From a bacterium (lineage in GTDB: Bacteria > Patescibacteriota > Microgenomatia > UBA1406 > GWC2-37-13), in NCBI GenBank assembly GCA_021833625.1, contig JAKBEU010000002.1, forward strand, positions 124,001-188,000: a stretch of 64,000 bases of DNA. The letters are read 5' to 3'. Positions within the stretch are counted from its first letter, which is position 1; each line of letters opens with the position of its first letter. A program made the position numbers and the translations under genes. Below are positions 51,960-60,169 of the stretch, piece by piece. The notes beneath the pieces were generated by a model. The model had not been told where the DNA came from, ran no database searches, and saw only the letters and a list, made by a program, of their open reading frames with translations.

Positions 51960-51970
51960 TAATATACAAT
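51960..51970 (+). promoter_or_regulatory. tuf promoter -10 region
   Basis: Two overlapping candidates are present: TAATAT (51960-51965), with TTGGCT 18 bases upstream, and TACAAT (51965-51970), ending 6 bases before the ATG at 51977. Either way the tuf leader would be at most a few bases long and without a Shine-Dalgarno sequence. Confidence 0.6.
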
Positions 51971-51976
51971 ATTCCT

Positions 51977-53161
51977 ATGGCAGAAGGCGTTTTTCAGAGA
52001 AATAAACCACATTTGAATGTCGGTACAATTGGTCACGTAGATCATGGTAAAACAACAACAACTTCAGCTATTCATTACGTACTTTCAAAGAAAGGTCTTG
52101 CAAAATTTCTTAAATACGAAGATATTGATAAGGCTCCGGAAGAAAGAGCACGTGGAGTCACCATCAATCTTCATCACTCAGAGTATGAAACAGAAACACG
52201 ACACTATGCACATATTGATGCCCCAGGACATGCAGACTTTATTAAGAACATGATCACAGGAGCAGCCCAGATGGATGGCGCTATCCTCGTTGTCTCAGCT
52301 CCGGATGGCCCAATGCCTCAGACTCGAGAACACATTCTTCTTGCAAAACAGGTGAACGTTCCTTCAATGATTGTTTTCCTCAACAAAGTAGATATGGTTC
52401 CTGATAAAGAAATTCTTGACCTCGTTGAAATGGAAGTCCGTGAACTTCTCACAAAGTACGGATTCCCAGGAGACAAAGTTCCAGTCATCAGAGGATCTGC
52501 CTTAAAAGCCCTCCAAGATGATCCAGAAGCAACAAAACAAATTGAAGAACTGCTTCACCAGGTTGACACATACTTCCCAGAGCCAGTAAGACCGACAGAT
52601 AAGCCATTCCTTATGCCTATTGAGGACGTCTTTACCATTCCTGGACGAGGAACAGTTGTCACAGGACGTGTTGAAAGAGGAACCCTTAAGCTTAATGAAG
52701 AGGTTGAAATTGTCGGACTTAAAGATACAAGAAAAACAGTCGTTACCGGAATTGAAATGTTCAGAAAGACACTTGACGAAGCGCGAGCCGGAGACAACAC
52801 AGGTATTTTGATTCGAGGTATTGAAAAGGCTGATGTTCAAAGAGGACAAGTACTTGCAAAACCGGGATCAATCAAACCACATACAGAATTCGAAGCTCAG
52901 ATTTACGTTTTGAAGAAAGAAGAAGGTGGTCGTCACACAGCTTTCTTTAACGGATATCGTCCACAGTTCTATGTAAGAACAACAGATGTTACCGGAGAAG
53001 TCATTCTTCCCGCGGGAGTAGAGATGGTTATGCCTGGAGACACAGTTAAAGTAACCGGCAAACTTATTTACCCAGTTGCTATCGAAGAAGGATTAAAGTT
53101 CACCATTCGAGAGGGTGGTCACACAGTGGGAGCTGGAGCAGTCACAAAAATTATCAAATAA
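51977..53161 (+). CDS. tuf: elongation factor Tu
   Basis: EF-Tu carries aminoacyl-tRNA to the ribosome. The 394-residue protein shows [49 protein letters not shown] and the two beta-barrel domains ending VTKIIK. Small differences from the common sequence (DAPGH for DCPGH, NLHHSEY for NTAHVEY) keep all GTP contacts. It opens the ribosomal cluster with its own promoter. Neither rpsL, rpsG nor fusA precedes it. rpsJ follows after 39 bases. Confidence 0.98.
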   Translation: MAEGVFQRNKPHLNVGTIGHVDHGKTTTTSAIHYVLSKKGLAKFLKYEDIDKAPEERARGVTINLHHSEYETETRHYAHIDAPGHADFIKNMITGAAQMDGAILVVSAPDGPMPQTREHILLAKQVNVPSMIVFLNKVDMVPDKEILDLVEMEVRELLTKYGFPGDKVPVIRGSALKALQDDPEATKQIEELLHQVDTYFPEPVRPTDKPFLMPIEDVFTIPGRGTVVTGRVERGTLKLNEEVEIVGLKDTRKTVVTGIEMFRKTLDEARAGDNTGILIRGIEKADVQRGQVLAKPGSIKPHTEFEAQIYVLKKEEGGRHTAFFNGYRPQFYVRTTDVTGEVILPAGVEMVMPGDTVKVTGKLIYPVAIEEGLKFTIREGGHTVGAGAVTKIIK

Positions 53162-53200
53162 ACGACCTGAAAAAAAGGTTTTTAGAAGCACTTTTAAACT

Positions 53201-53509
53201 ATGCCGAAAGGAAGAATCAGAATTAAACTAAGATCATACGATTATCGAATTATCGATGAAACGTGTCAGAAGTTGATTGATACGGCGATTCGAACAGGTG
53301 CTTCGGTGGTTGGACCCATTCCATTACCGACAAAAGTAGAGGTGTTCGTTGTTAATAAGGCAGCGTTTATAGATAAGAATTCCAGAGAACATTTCGGGCT
53401 CAAAACACACAAACGAGTAGTTGACATTACAAACCCAACAAATCAGACCATTGACTCATTAATGCATTTGGAACTTCCTGCAGGTGTAGAGGTGGAAGTA
53501 AAAATGTAA
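53201..53509 (+). CDS. rpsJ: small ribosomal subunit protein uS10
   Basis: The 102-residue protein has the typical core IRIKLRSYDYRIIDETCQKL, TGASVVGPIPLPTKVEVF and FGLKTHKRVVDI. uS10 sits in the 30S head and also serves as NusE in antitermination. It lies 39 bases after tuf and is cut off from rplC by a 140-base spacer that contains a promoter and hairpins, so its expression can differ from that of the rest of the operon. Confidence 0.97.
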   Translation: MPKGRIRIKLRSYDYRIIDETCQKLIDTAIRTGASVVGPIPLPTKVEVFVVNKAAFIDKNSREHFGLKTHKRVVDITNPTNQTIDSLMHLELPAGVEVEVKM

Positions 53510-53519
53510 TGAAATTAGC

Positions 53520-53548
53520 TTGATATTGTTGCAAAAGTATTATATAAT
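53520..53548 (+). promoter_or_regulatory. promoter of the rplC operon
   Basis: TTGATA (53520-53525), a 17-base spacer and TATAAT (53543-53548) form a near-consensus promoter between rpsJ and rplC. The transcript should start near 53555, giving a structured leader of about 95 bases before rplC. Confidence 0.8.
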
Positions 53549-53554
53549 CATGCG

Positions 53555-53620
53555 TGCTGAAATATTCAGCAGGTATGTATAGTTCAGGATAAAGGAAATG
53601 TGCTCACCAGCATTTTTTTT
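53555..53620 (+). promoter_or_regulatory. structured rplC leader with hairpin and terminator-like element
   Basis: The transcript would begin with a 7-bp hairpin (TGCTGAA 53555-53561 with TTCAGCA 53565-53571). A second short stem (TGCT 53601-53604 with AGCA 53609-53612) is followed by eight T. The first strand TGCTG can also pair with the CAGCA at 53608-53612 in the second stem, so the two may be alternatives. This looks like an attenuator for autogenous control of the L3/L4 operon; the ligand is not known. No leader peptide with biased codons is seen. Confidence 0.5.
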
Positions 53621-53649
53621 CTTAATGTCCGATAAGTTACACAAACGCT

Positions 53650-54315
53650 ATGGACAGGTTTATTATTGGTATCAAAAAAGAACAATCACAACGGTTTGAC
53701 GAAAAAGGGAACAGAATTCCCGTTACTTTTGTACAAACTTCTCCAAACTATCTCGTAAACATAAAAACAGCAGCGAAAGATGGATATGATGCGGTGGTTC
53801 TTGGTTTTGAAGAAAACAAGAATATCCCCAATCCGGTGAAAGGACTTCTTAAAAAAGCAGGTATTACAGTAAGTCTTCATCATATTGCGGAATTCCGGTT
53901 TGACGCAAACACACTTAAAGTTGAGGAAGTCGAAGGAAAGAAAGCAATGATGCTTGGTGAAGCTAAAGTAGTTGTCGGACAGGAAATCAAACCTGCACAA
54001 CTATTTGCAGTTAACGATGTTGTTAAAGCAACGGCGACAAGCAAAGGAAAAGGATTCCAGGGAGTCGTCAAAAGACATCATTTTAAGGGAGGATCAAAGA
54101 CACACGGACAATCAGACAGACAAAGAGCTCCGGGATCAATCGGGATGACAACGACACCGGGACGTGTTTTTAGAGGAAAAAGAATGGCCGGAAGAATGGG
54201 AAATGACACAATTACCCTTCCTAACTGTTCGGTGGTTGAAATAAAAGACAACGGAATCGTTATCAAAGGTTTAGTAGCCGGACCGATAGGTGGTTTGGTA
54301 CGCATACGCAAATGA
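53650..54315 (+). CDS. rplC: large ribosomal subunit protein uL3
   Basis: The 221-residue protein has the uL3 core: TSKGKGFQGVVKRHHFKGG, THGQSDRQRAPGSIGMTTTP, GRVFRGKRMAGRMG. It is an early assembly protein whose extension reaches the peptidyl transferase centre. The start has no Shine-Dalgarno sequence; it lies 30 bases after the terminator-like T run. It overlaps rplD by 4 bases. Confidence 0.97.
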   Translation: MDRFIIGIKKEQSQRFDEKGNRIPVTFVQTSPNYLVNIKTAAKDGYDAVVLGFEENKNIPNPVKGLLKKAGITVSLHHIAEFRFDANTLKVEEVEGKKAMMLGEAKVVVGQEIKPAQLFAVNDVVKATATSKGKGFQGVVKRHHFKGGSKTHGQSDRQRAPGSIGMTTTPGRVFRGKRMAGRMGNDTITLPNCSVVEIKDNGIVIKGLVAGPIGGLVRIRK

Positions 54316-54968
54316 CAACAAAAAAAACAGTAGCTTCAGATATTCTTTCCTATTCAGTTGATGGAAAAGAAAGCGAAGTAGTAAAAAATACAACAAAATT
54401 GTTTGATTTAAAACCAAACAGGGTACTTCTTGCTCAGTACAACAGAGTATATCTCGCAAATCAACGACAGGGAAACGCGTCAGCAAAAACACGTGCTGAG
54501 GTTGCCGGAACGACAAAAAAAATATATAAACAAAAAGGAACGGGAAAAGCCCGACACGGATCAATGAAAGCCCCCATCTTTAAAGGTGGAGGAGTTGTCG
54601 GAGGTCCGAAGCCACATGAATTCAGACTCTCCATTTCCAAAGAGCAAAGGAAAAAGGCAATGCAGAGTGCTCTTGCATATCAAGCTCAGGAAAATGCACT
54701 TTCTTTAGTAAATGATGGAATTTTGAAAATTGAAACAAAGACAAAAACCGTTCAAGCCTTCCTCGTTTCTGCAAAACTGGAAAATAAAAAAGTACTTTTC
54801 GTTCTTCCGGATGCAAAGGCAACAGGACTTATCAGATCAACCCAGAATTTGAAGAACATAACATGCACTCATCTGGGAGAAATAAACGTTTTTGACGTCC
54901 TGAACGCACAACATATAGTAATTGTCGCAGAGGCATTTAAATCCTTGCAACACACCTATTTCGCATGA
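54312..54968 (+). CDS. rplD: large ribosomal subunit protein uL4
   Basis: The 218-residue protein has the uL4 signature RQGNASAKTRAEVAGTTKKI, KQKGTGKARHGSMKAPIFKG and GGGVVGGPKPHEF. In many bacteria uL4 controls its own operon through the leader RNA; here the structured rplC leader is a candidate site, by inference. It overlaps both neighbours by 4 bases. Confidence 0.97.
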   Translation: MTTKKTVASDILSYSVDGKESEVVKNTTKLFDLKPNRVLLAQYNRVYLANQRQGNASAKTRAEVAGTTKKIYKQKGTGKARHGSMKAPIFKGGGVVGGPKPHEFRLSISKEQRKKAMQSALAYQAQENALSLVNDGILKIETKTKTVQAFLVSAKLENKKVLFVLPDAKATGLIRSTQNLKNITCTHLGEINVFDVLNAQHIVIVAEAFKSLQHTYFA

Positions 54969-55249
54969 AAAACACTATTTTAATTTCACCGATAGTAACA
55001 GAAAAAGCAACCGCTAATGCGCAAAAGAATGTATACGGATTCGTTGTTGCAAAGGATGCGACAAAAAATTCAGTGCGTCAGGCAGTCACTTCCTATTACA
55101 ACGTTGAGGTAGGAAAGGTCCGCATTGTTGTCAGAAAAGGAAAAGTACAACGGGTCGGCAGACGCATGACACCAAAAAAACATGCTGATAAAAAAATTGC
55201 ACTTGTTGAAGTAACAAAAGGATCTATTAGTCTATTCCCGAAGGCATAA
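54965..55249 (+). CDS. rplW: large ribosomal subunit protein uL23
   Basis: The 94-residue protein matches uL23: ILISPIVTEKATANAQKNVY, FVVAKDATKNSVRQAVTSYY, and GRRMTPKKHADKKIALV. uL23 lies at the exit tunnel and docks trigger factor and SRP. It overlaps rplD by 4 bases and precedes rplB by 15 bases. Confidence 0.96.
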   Translation: MKNTILISPIVTEKATANAQKNVYGFVVAKDATKNSVRQAVTSYYNVEVGKVRIVVRKGKVQRVGRRMTPKKHADKKIALVEVTKGSISLFPKA

Positions 55250-55264
55250 AAATATAACGAAACT

Positions 55265-56026
55265 ATGGAACAATTAAATAACAAACAACCGGAAAAAAAT
55301 CTTATAACAATCCTGAAGAAAAATTCAGGACGCAATAATGCGGGAAGAATTACGGTCCGCCATCAGGGAGGAAGACAAAAGAGATATTATCGTGAAATAG
55401 ACTTCAAGAGAGACAAAAAAGATATAAAAGGGACCGTCATGACAATGGAATACGATCCAAACAGAAATGCACGCGTATGTCTTATTGAATATACGGATGG
55501 TGAAAAAAGATACATTCTCCAGCCAAAAGACATAAAAATCGGAGACGTAATTTCATCCGGAGAAAAAGCAGAGCTTAAACCAGGAAACGCACTCCCCTTA
55601 AGACTTATTCCTATCGGGATTGAAGTTCATAATATCGAGTTGTTTGCAGGCCAGGGAGGAAAGCTCGTCCGTGGAGCAGGAACTGCAGCAATTGTCATCG
55701 CAAAAGAAGATCCGTTTATCCACGTAAAGTTGCCATCAGGCATTGTCCGAAAATGTTTCGGCGATTGCTTTGCAACTGTCGGAATGATCGGGAACATTGA
55801 ACACAAAGACAGAATATTAGGAAAAGCAGGAACGAGCCGACACATGGGTATTCGTCCGACAGTTCGAGGAACTGCACAAGATCCTCGCTCACATCCACAT
55901 GGTGGAGGTGAAGGAAGAAGCGGAGAGGGTATGCATCCAAAGACACCATGGGGTAAGAGTGCACGCGGAACGAAAACAAGAACGCCTAATAAATGGAGTA
56001 ATAAATTTATTGTCAAAGTAAAATAA
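55265..56026 (+). CDS. rplB: large ribosomal subunit protein uL2
   Basis: The 253-residue protein has RNNAGRITVRHQGGRQKRYY, GTAAIVIAKEDPFIHVKLPS and SHPHGGGEGRSGEGMHPKTP. It is about 20 residues shorter at the N-terminus than usual. uL2 is needed for subunit joining and peptidyl transfer. The next gene is rplV after 1 base; rpsS, which normally lies here, is absent and found at 59472 instead. Confidence 0.97.
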   Translation: MEQLNNKQPEKNLITILKKNSGRNNAGRITVRHQGGRQKRYYREIDFKRDKKDIKGTVMTMEYDPNRNARVCLIEYTDGEKRYILQPKDIKIGDVISSGEKAELKPGNALPLRLIPIGIEVHNIELFAGQGGKLVRGAGTAAIVIAKEDPFIHVKLPSGIVRKCFGDCFATVGMIGNIEHKDRILGKAGTSRHMGIRPTVRGTAQDPRSHPHGGGEGRSGEGMHPKTPWGKSARGTKTRTPNKWSNKFIVKVK

Positions 56027-56027
56027 T

Positions 56028-56483
56028 ATGGAAGCAAAAGCATCAGTCATAGACGTACACTCAACACCGAAGAAACTTCGCTTTCTCGTTGCTGAGATAA
56101 AAAAACTAACCCCGGTACAAGCAATGGAGAAATTAATGTACTCACCAAGGAAATCAGCTAACATATTGTATAAAGTCATAAAATCAGCGGTAGACAATGC
56201 TAAAGCTACTTTACAGATTGATGAACATCTGTTAAAATTTAAGCTCCTAAAGATTGATCAAGGACATACATTAAAGCGATACAATCCCGGAAGCAGAGGG
56301 TCAGCAAAGCCATATCGCAAGCAGTTTGCCCACATCTTTGTTGTGGTGGGAGCCGATGTTCAACCTTTAAAAAAGAAAGTAGAAGTGAAAAGTGTCGAGA
56401 AAAAAGAAGAAACAAAGCCAAAAGTATTAAAAGTTGCTAAAAAAACAACCTCAAAAAAAAAGGTAGCGATTAAAGAAACATAA
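56028..56483 (+). CDS. rplV: large ribosomal subunit protein uL22 with basic tail
   Basis: The 151-residue protein has the uL22 core (SPRKSANILYKVIKSAVDNA, RYNPGSRGSAKPYRKQFAHI). A Lys/Glu-rich C-terminal tail of about 35 residues is not part of the usual 110-residue protein and is probably disordered. It directly follows rplB and is 1 base from rpsC. Confidence 0.95.
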   Translation: MEAKASVIDVHSTPKKLRFLVAEIKKLTPVQAMEKLMYSPRKSANILYKVIKSAVDNAKATLQIDEHLLKFKLLKIDQGHTLKRYNPGSRGSAKPYRKQFAHIFVVVGADVQPLKKKVEVKSVEKKEETKPKVLKVAKKTTSKKKVAIKET

Positions 56484-56484
56484 G

Positions 56485-57120
56485 ATGGGACAAAAAGTAG
56501 ATCCAGTAGGACTAAGAGTGGGAATTACCCGTAATTGGAGTTCCAGATGGTTTTTTAGCAATAAAAAAACATTTAGAGAAGCTCTTTTGTCCGATATTCT
56601 CATTCGTGAGAAATTGCTTGAGAAATTCAAGTTTGCGTCAGTCACAAAAATTGATATCGAAAGAGCAATCAAAAAGGTTTCTGCAATTATTTATGCAGTG
56701 AAACCGGGAATGATAATCGGTCGCGGTGGAAAAGGACTTGAAGAAGTAAAAAAATATATCATTGCGGGAGGAGATAAAAAAACAAATAAAGAATTAAAAG
56801 TAGAAATAAAAATAGAGCCCGTAAAAAAGCCTTATTTAAGCGCTTATTACGTAGCTCAGAACGTTGCAGAAAAGCTCGTCAAGGGTTTTTCACACCGATC
56901 AACAATCCATCACACAATGGATAGAGTAATGGAGTCCGGAGCAAAGGGAGTTAAAATTCAAATCGGAGGAAGAATTAACGGAGCGGAAATCTCAAGAAGA
57001 GAGAAATATTTTCAAGGAACCATTCCAGCTTCCACTATTCGTGAAGATGTTGACTTTGCCCGTTTTCCAGCCTTGACAAAGTCAGGTTATGTGGGAGTAA
57101 AAGTTTGGATTTGTAGATAA
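56485..57120 (+). CDS. rpsC: small ribosomal subunit protein uS3
   Basis: The 211-residue protein has the N-terminal GQKVDPVGLRVGITRNWSSR, a KH domain (KPGMIIGRGGKGLEEVKKYI) and the C-terminal domain (GAKGVKIQIGGRINGAEISR). uS3 helps form the mRNA entry channel and its helicase activity. It is in the standard place between rplV and rplP. Confidence 0.97.
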   Translation: MGQKVDPVGLRVGITRNWSSRWFFSNKKTFREALLSDILIREKLLEKFKFASVTKIDIERAIKKVSAIIYAVKPGMIIGRGGKGLEEVKKYIIAGGDKKTNKELKVEIKIEPVKKPYLSAYYVAQNVAEKLVKGFSHRSTIHHTMDRVMESGAKGVKIQIGGRINGAEISRREKYFQGTIPASTIREDVDFARFPALTKSGYVGVKVWICR

Positions 57121-57127
57121 CAATACT

Positions 57128-57538
57128 ATGTTGGCACCAAAAAGACAAAAATACAGAAAACAGTTTCGGGGAATCTGGAGAAAATCAGCCATGAAAGGCG
57201 AGAAAGTATCCTTTGGATCTGTCGGTCTGAAAGCAATGGGAAAAGCATGGGTAAAAGATAGAGAAATTGAAGCTGTCCGTGTCATTTTAGCTCGTGCGAC
57301 ACGCAAGATGGGCAAGTTCTGGATCCGCATTTTTCCTGATAAACCATTTTCCAAAAAACCGCCGGAAGTAACCATGGGTGCAGGAAAAGGAGATGTTGCA
57401 TTTTTCGTTGCATCAGTCGTTCCCGGAAAAGTGATGTTTGAAATCGACGGATTAACGGTTGCTGAATCAAGAGAAGTCTTTAGAGTTGTTTCATCGAAAT
57501 TATCTGTTAAGACAAAAGTAGTAACAAAAGAAATATGA
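57128..57538 (+). CDS. rplP: large ribosomal subunit protein uL16
   Basis: The 136-residue protein starts MLAPKRQKYRKQFRG and contains ARATRKMGKFWIRIFPDKPF and KPPEVTMGAGKGDVAFFVA. uL16 helps place A-site tRNA. It overlaps rpmC by 4 bases. Confidence 0.97.
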   Translation: MLAPKRQKYRKQFRGIWRKSAMKGEKVSFGSVGLKAMGKAWVKDREIEAVRVILARATRKMGKFWIRIFPDKPFSKKPPEVTMGAGKGDVAFFVASVVPGKVMFEIDGLTVAESREVFRVVSSKLSVKTKVVTKEI

Positions 57539-57732
57539 ACAAATTAATGAAAGAGACAACCGGAAAGACAGAACAAGAATTGGTATCATCAATCCAAGCT
57601 TTGCGTCTTGAAATCGCAAAATTGAATGTTGAACGATCGACGACACAACCGAAAAATACAAATATTATTAGCAACAAAAAAAGGCAATTAGCAGTTCTTT
57701 TGACAGTATTGGGTCAAAAGAGAAATAAGTAA
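57535..57732 (+). CDS. rpmC: large ribosomal subunit protein uL29
   Basis: The 65-residue protein is helical with the uL29 pattern LVSSIQALRLEIAKLNVERS and a final basic helix NIISNKKRQLAVLLTVLGQK. It binds near the exit tunnel. It overlaps rplP by 4 bases and precedes rpsQ by 4 bases. Confidence 0.9.
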   Translation: MNKLMKETTGKTEQELVSSIQALRLEIAKLNVERSTTQPKNTNIISNKKRQLAVLLTVLGQKRNK

Positions 57733-57736
57733 TGTT

Positions 57737-57973
57737 ATGGCACGAACTCTTGTAGGAAAAGTAATATCAGACAAAATGCAGAAAACGGTAGTAGTGTCTG
57801 TCGAGAGAAAATTTCGACATGCAAAGTACGACAAAGTCATCATAAGACACAAGAAATACAAGGCACACAATGAGCAGAAAAATATTGGCGTTGGAGACAT
57901 GGTAGAAATGGCAGAAACAAGACCGATGTCTTGTGAGAAAAGATTTATAGTTACAAAGAAAATTGCGGAATAA
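57737..57973 (+). CDS. rpsQ: small ribosomal subunit protein uS17
   Basis: The 78-residue OB-fold protein has LVGKVISDKMQKTVVVSVER, KYKAHNEQKNIGVGDMVEMA and the closing RPMSCEKRFIVTKKI. It is a primary 16S rRNA binder, in the usual position before rplN. Confidence 0.96.
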   Translation: MARTLVGKVISDKMQKTVVVSVERKFRHAKYDKVIIRHKKYKAHNEQKNIGVGDMVEMAETRPMSCEKRFIVTKKIAE

Positions 57974-57994
57974 TTACTATTTGAGAAGAACGAT

Positions 57995-58369
57995 ATGATA
58001 CAACTGAGAACACTATTGACGGTAGCAGATAATAGCGGCGCTAAAAAAGCCATTATGATCGGGATGCCGGGAAAAGGAAACAGAAGATATGCATATGTGG
58101 GTGAAATCATTAATATCGCCATAAAAGATGCAATTCCTTACGGTCAAGTGAAACAAGGTGAAGTCATGTCAGCTGTTGTTGTTCGAACACACAAAGAATA
58201 CGGACGAAAAGACGGAAGTTATATTCGATTTGACGACAATGCATGTGCGATTTTGCAGGCAAAGGATAATAAAGATCCAAAGGGCACACGTATTTTCGGA
58301 CCCATAGCGAAAGAAGTAAAGGAAAATGGGTTTCACAAAATTGCAAGCCTTGCGGAGGAAATGTATTAA
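57995..58369 (+). CDS. rplN: large ribosomal subunit protein uL14
   Basis: The 124-residue protein has MIQLRTLLTVADNSGAKKAI, GQVKQGEVMSAVVVRTHKEY and RIFGPIAKEVKENGFHKIAS. It lies at the subunit interface near the factor-binding site. Standard position; rplX follows after 40 bases. Confidence 0.97.
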   Translation: MIQLRTLLTVADNSGAKKAIMIGMPGKGNRRYAYVGEIINIAIKDAIPYGQVKQGEVMSAVVVRTHKEYGRKDGSYIRFDDNACAILQAKDNKDPKGTRIFGPIAKEVKENGFHKIASLAEEMY

Positions 58370-58409
58370 TTTGCCGCACGACAAGGATTACTATTTAACT
58401 ATAAGAAAA

Positions 58410-58715
58410 ATGAAAATAAGAAAAAACGACAAAGTTCTCATCACGACAGGTAAAGACAAAGGAAGAGATGGTGTTGTCGAAAAAGTATACGTGAAGCAGG
58501 AAACGGTTCTGATTCCCGGATTGAATCTTTTCAAAAAACACATGAGAAAAAGTGAACAGATGCCAAAAGGGGGAATCGTTGAGGTTCCAAGACCGATAGG
58601 GGTTGCAAAATTAAGCCTTATCTGTCCGAAGTGTAAGAAGCCGACAAGAGTAGGATTCCAGATTGAAGACGGAAAAAAACACAGAGTTTGTAAAAAATGT
58701 AAAAGCATTATCTAA
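58410..58715 (+). CDS. rplX: large ribosomal subunit protein uL24
   Basis: The 101-residue protein has the KOW start MKIRKNDKVLITTGKDKGRD and a C-terminal pair of CxxC knuckles (CPKC and CKKC) that may bind zinc. The open frame reaches back to 58326 inside rplN, but only the ATG at 58410 gives the family N-terminus. Confidence 0.95.
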   Translation: MKIRKNDKVLITTGKDKGRDGVVEKVYVKQETVLIPGLNLFKKHMRKSEQMPKGGIVEVPRPIGVAKLSLICPKCKKPTRVGFQIEDGKKHRVCKKCKSII

Positions 58716-58716
58716 T

Positions 58717-59262
58717 ATGTCACCTATGTCATTTAAAGAACATTTCACAAAAGAAATAAAACCAGCACTTATGAAAGAATTGAAGTGTGCAAATGTGCAC
58801 GCAGTTCCTTCATTCGTTAAAATAGTTATTAACGTCGGTGCCGGTGAAGCAGTCACGAATAAAGGTGTTATCGCTAAGATTCAAGAACAAATCGGTCTTA
58901 TCGCAGGACAAAAAGCAGTCATTACAAAAGCTCGTAAATCAGTTTCAGCGTTCAAAATCAGACAAGGACTCCCCATTGGAGTGAAAGTCACGTTGCGCGG
59001 AGACAAGATGTATGAATTTTTGCAAAAACTGGTTACCATCGTTATTCCAGGATTTAGAGATTTTAGAGGCATTGAGCCAAGTGTCGTTGATCAACATGGA
59101 AACCTAAACTTAGGATTGACGGAACAGACATTATTCCCAGAAATCGAGTACGATAAAGTCGACAAAGTAAGAGGATTACAGGTAACTGTCGTAACGACAG
59201 CAAAGGACAAGAACGAAGGTATGGCACTGTTTCAAAAATTGGGAATACCATTTAAAAAATAA
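58717..59262 (+). CDS. rplE: large ribosomal subunit protein uL5
   Basis: The 181-residue protein has VPSFVKIVINVGAGEAVTNK, the KARKSVSAFKIRQGLPIGVK motif and IPGFRDFRGIEPSVVDQHGN. uL5 binds 5S rRNA and contacts P-site tRNA. I start at 58717, 1 base after rplX; an upstream in-frame ATG at 58663 lies inside rplX. Confidence 0.96.
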   Translation: MSPMSFKEHFTKEIKPALMKELKCANVHAVPSFVKIVINVGAGEAVTNKGVIAKIQEQIGLIAGQKAVITKARKSVSAFKIRQGLPIGVKVTLRGDKMYEFLQKLVTIVIPGFRDFRGIEPSVVDQHGNLNLGLTEQTLFPEIEYDKVDKVRGLQVTVVTTAKDKNEGMALFQKLGIPFKK

Positions 59263-59271
59263 TCAGAATCT

Positions 59272-59457
59272 ATGGCAAAAACATCGGATGAAGTAAAATT
59301 TAAGAAGAAACAAAAATACGCAGTTCGCAACAAGAACAGATGTCAGGTGTGCGGACGGTCACGCGGATATATGCGCAGATTTGGTATTTGCAGAATTTGC
59401 TTTAGAAGGAGAGCGTTAGATGGAGAGATTCCTGGAGTTAGAAAAATTTCTTGGTAA
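59272..59457 (+). CDS. rpsN: small ribosomal subunit protein uS14, zinc-binding form
   Basis: The 61-residue protein is the short zinc form of uS14, with [20 protein letters not shown] giving four zinc cysteines and the end [17 protein letters not shown]. It is in the normal place after rplE, but the next gene is rpsS rather than rpsH. Confidence 0.96.
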   Translation: MAKTSDEVKFKKKQKYAVRNKNRCQVCGRSRGYMRRFGICRICFRRRALDGEIPGVRKISW

Positions 59458-59471
59458 TTCGACTATAGAAT

Positions 59472-59756
59472 ATGAGTAGATCACTAAAAAAAGGTCCGTA
59501 CATTGATGAAAATCTCATGAAAAAGGTCATGAGTCAGAAGAAAGGTGCTGATAGAAGTGCTTTAAAAACATGGGCACGCGATTCTCAAATAGCTCCGGAA
59601 TTTGTCGGACACAGAATTGCTATTCATAACGGTCGAAAATTTCCAGAAATTTTGATCACGGAAGCAATGGTGGGACTCCGCTTAGGAGAATTCTCACCAA
59701 CGAGAACATTTAGAGGACACGGAAAAATTACAAAACGTACAGCAGATAAAACTTAA
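59472..59756 (+). CDS. rpsS: small ribosomal subunit protein uS19, displaced in the operon
   Basis: The 94-residue protein is a clear uS19: RSLKKGPYIDENLMKKV, SQIAPEFVGHRIAIHNGRKF and GLRLGEFSPTRTFRGHGK. In most bacteria rpsS lies between rplB and rplV; here it lies between rpsN and rpsH, and rplB and rplV are only 1 base apart. uS19 and uS14 are neighbours in the 30S head, which may favour the new place. The move keeps gene and strand intact, 14 bases after rpsN and 19 before rpsH. Confidence 0.97.
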   Translation: MSRSLKKGPYIDENLMKKVMSQKKGADRSALKTWARDSQIAPEFVGHRIAIHNGRKFPEILITEAMVGLRLGEFSPTRTFRGHGKITKRTADKT

Positions 59757-59775
59757 TAATTGATGCCATGAACAT

Positions 59776-60165
59776 ATGATGAACGATCCAATAATTGACA
59801 TGATAATCAGAATAAAGAACGGATACATGACAAAAAACGAGTCTGTTGAGGTTCCTCACTCTAAATATAGAGAGTCCGTATTGAAGAAATTGCAGGAAGC
59901 GAAATATATCAAAGGATTTGAGGTTGAAGGAGAAGCAATAAAGAAAATAATCGTTGAACTTGCATATGTCAACAACGAACCGGCACTCACCGATTTGAAG
60001 ATCATGTCAAAACCCGGAAAACGCACCTATGTCGCATATAAAGATTTAAAGTCAGTTATGAGCGGAATGGGATGTTCATTCCTTTCGACTCCAAAAGGGA
60101 TAATGACAAACAGAGATGCACGGAAGAATAAACTTGGAGGAGAATTATTATTTTTGGTCTGGTAA
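59776..60165 (+). CDS. rpsH: small ribosomal subunit protein uS8
   Basis: The 129-residue protein has DPIIDMIIRIKNGYMTKNES and the end LSTPKGIMTNRDARKNKLGG. Two ATG codons stand in tandem at 59776 and 59779 and I cannot tell which is used. uS8 binds helix 21 of 16S rRNA and in E. coli represses the spc operon. Confidence 0.95.
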   Translation: MMNDPIIDMIIRIKNGYMTKNESVEVPHSKYRESVLKKLQEAKYIKGFEVEGEAIKKIIVELAYVNNEPALTDLKIMSKPGKRTYVAYKDLKSVMSGMGCSFLSTPKGIMTNRDARKNKLGGELLFLVW

Positions 60166-60169
60166 TCAT

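Noticed and set aside
53161-53200. Terminator between tuf and rpsJ
   Set aside because: The stem ACCT/AGGT has only 4 bp before five T. It is too weak to call.
53550-53582. 10-codon frame in the rplC leader starting 1 base after the -10 box
   Set aside because: Its ATG would lie upstream of the expected transcription start and it has no biased codon run.
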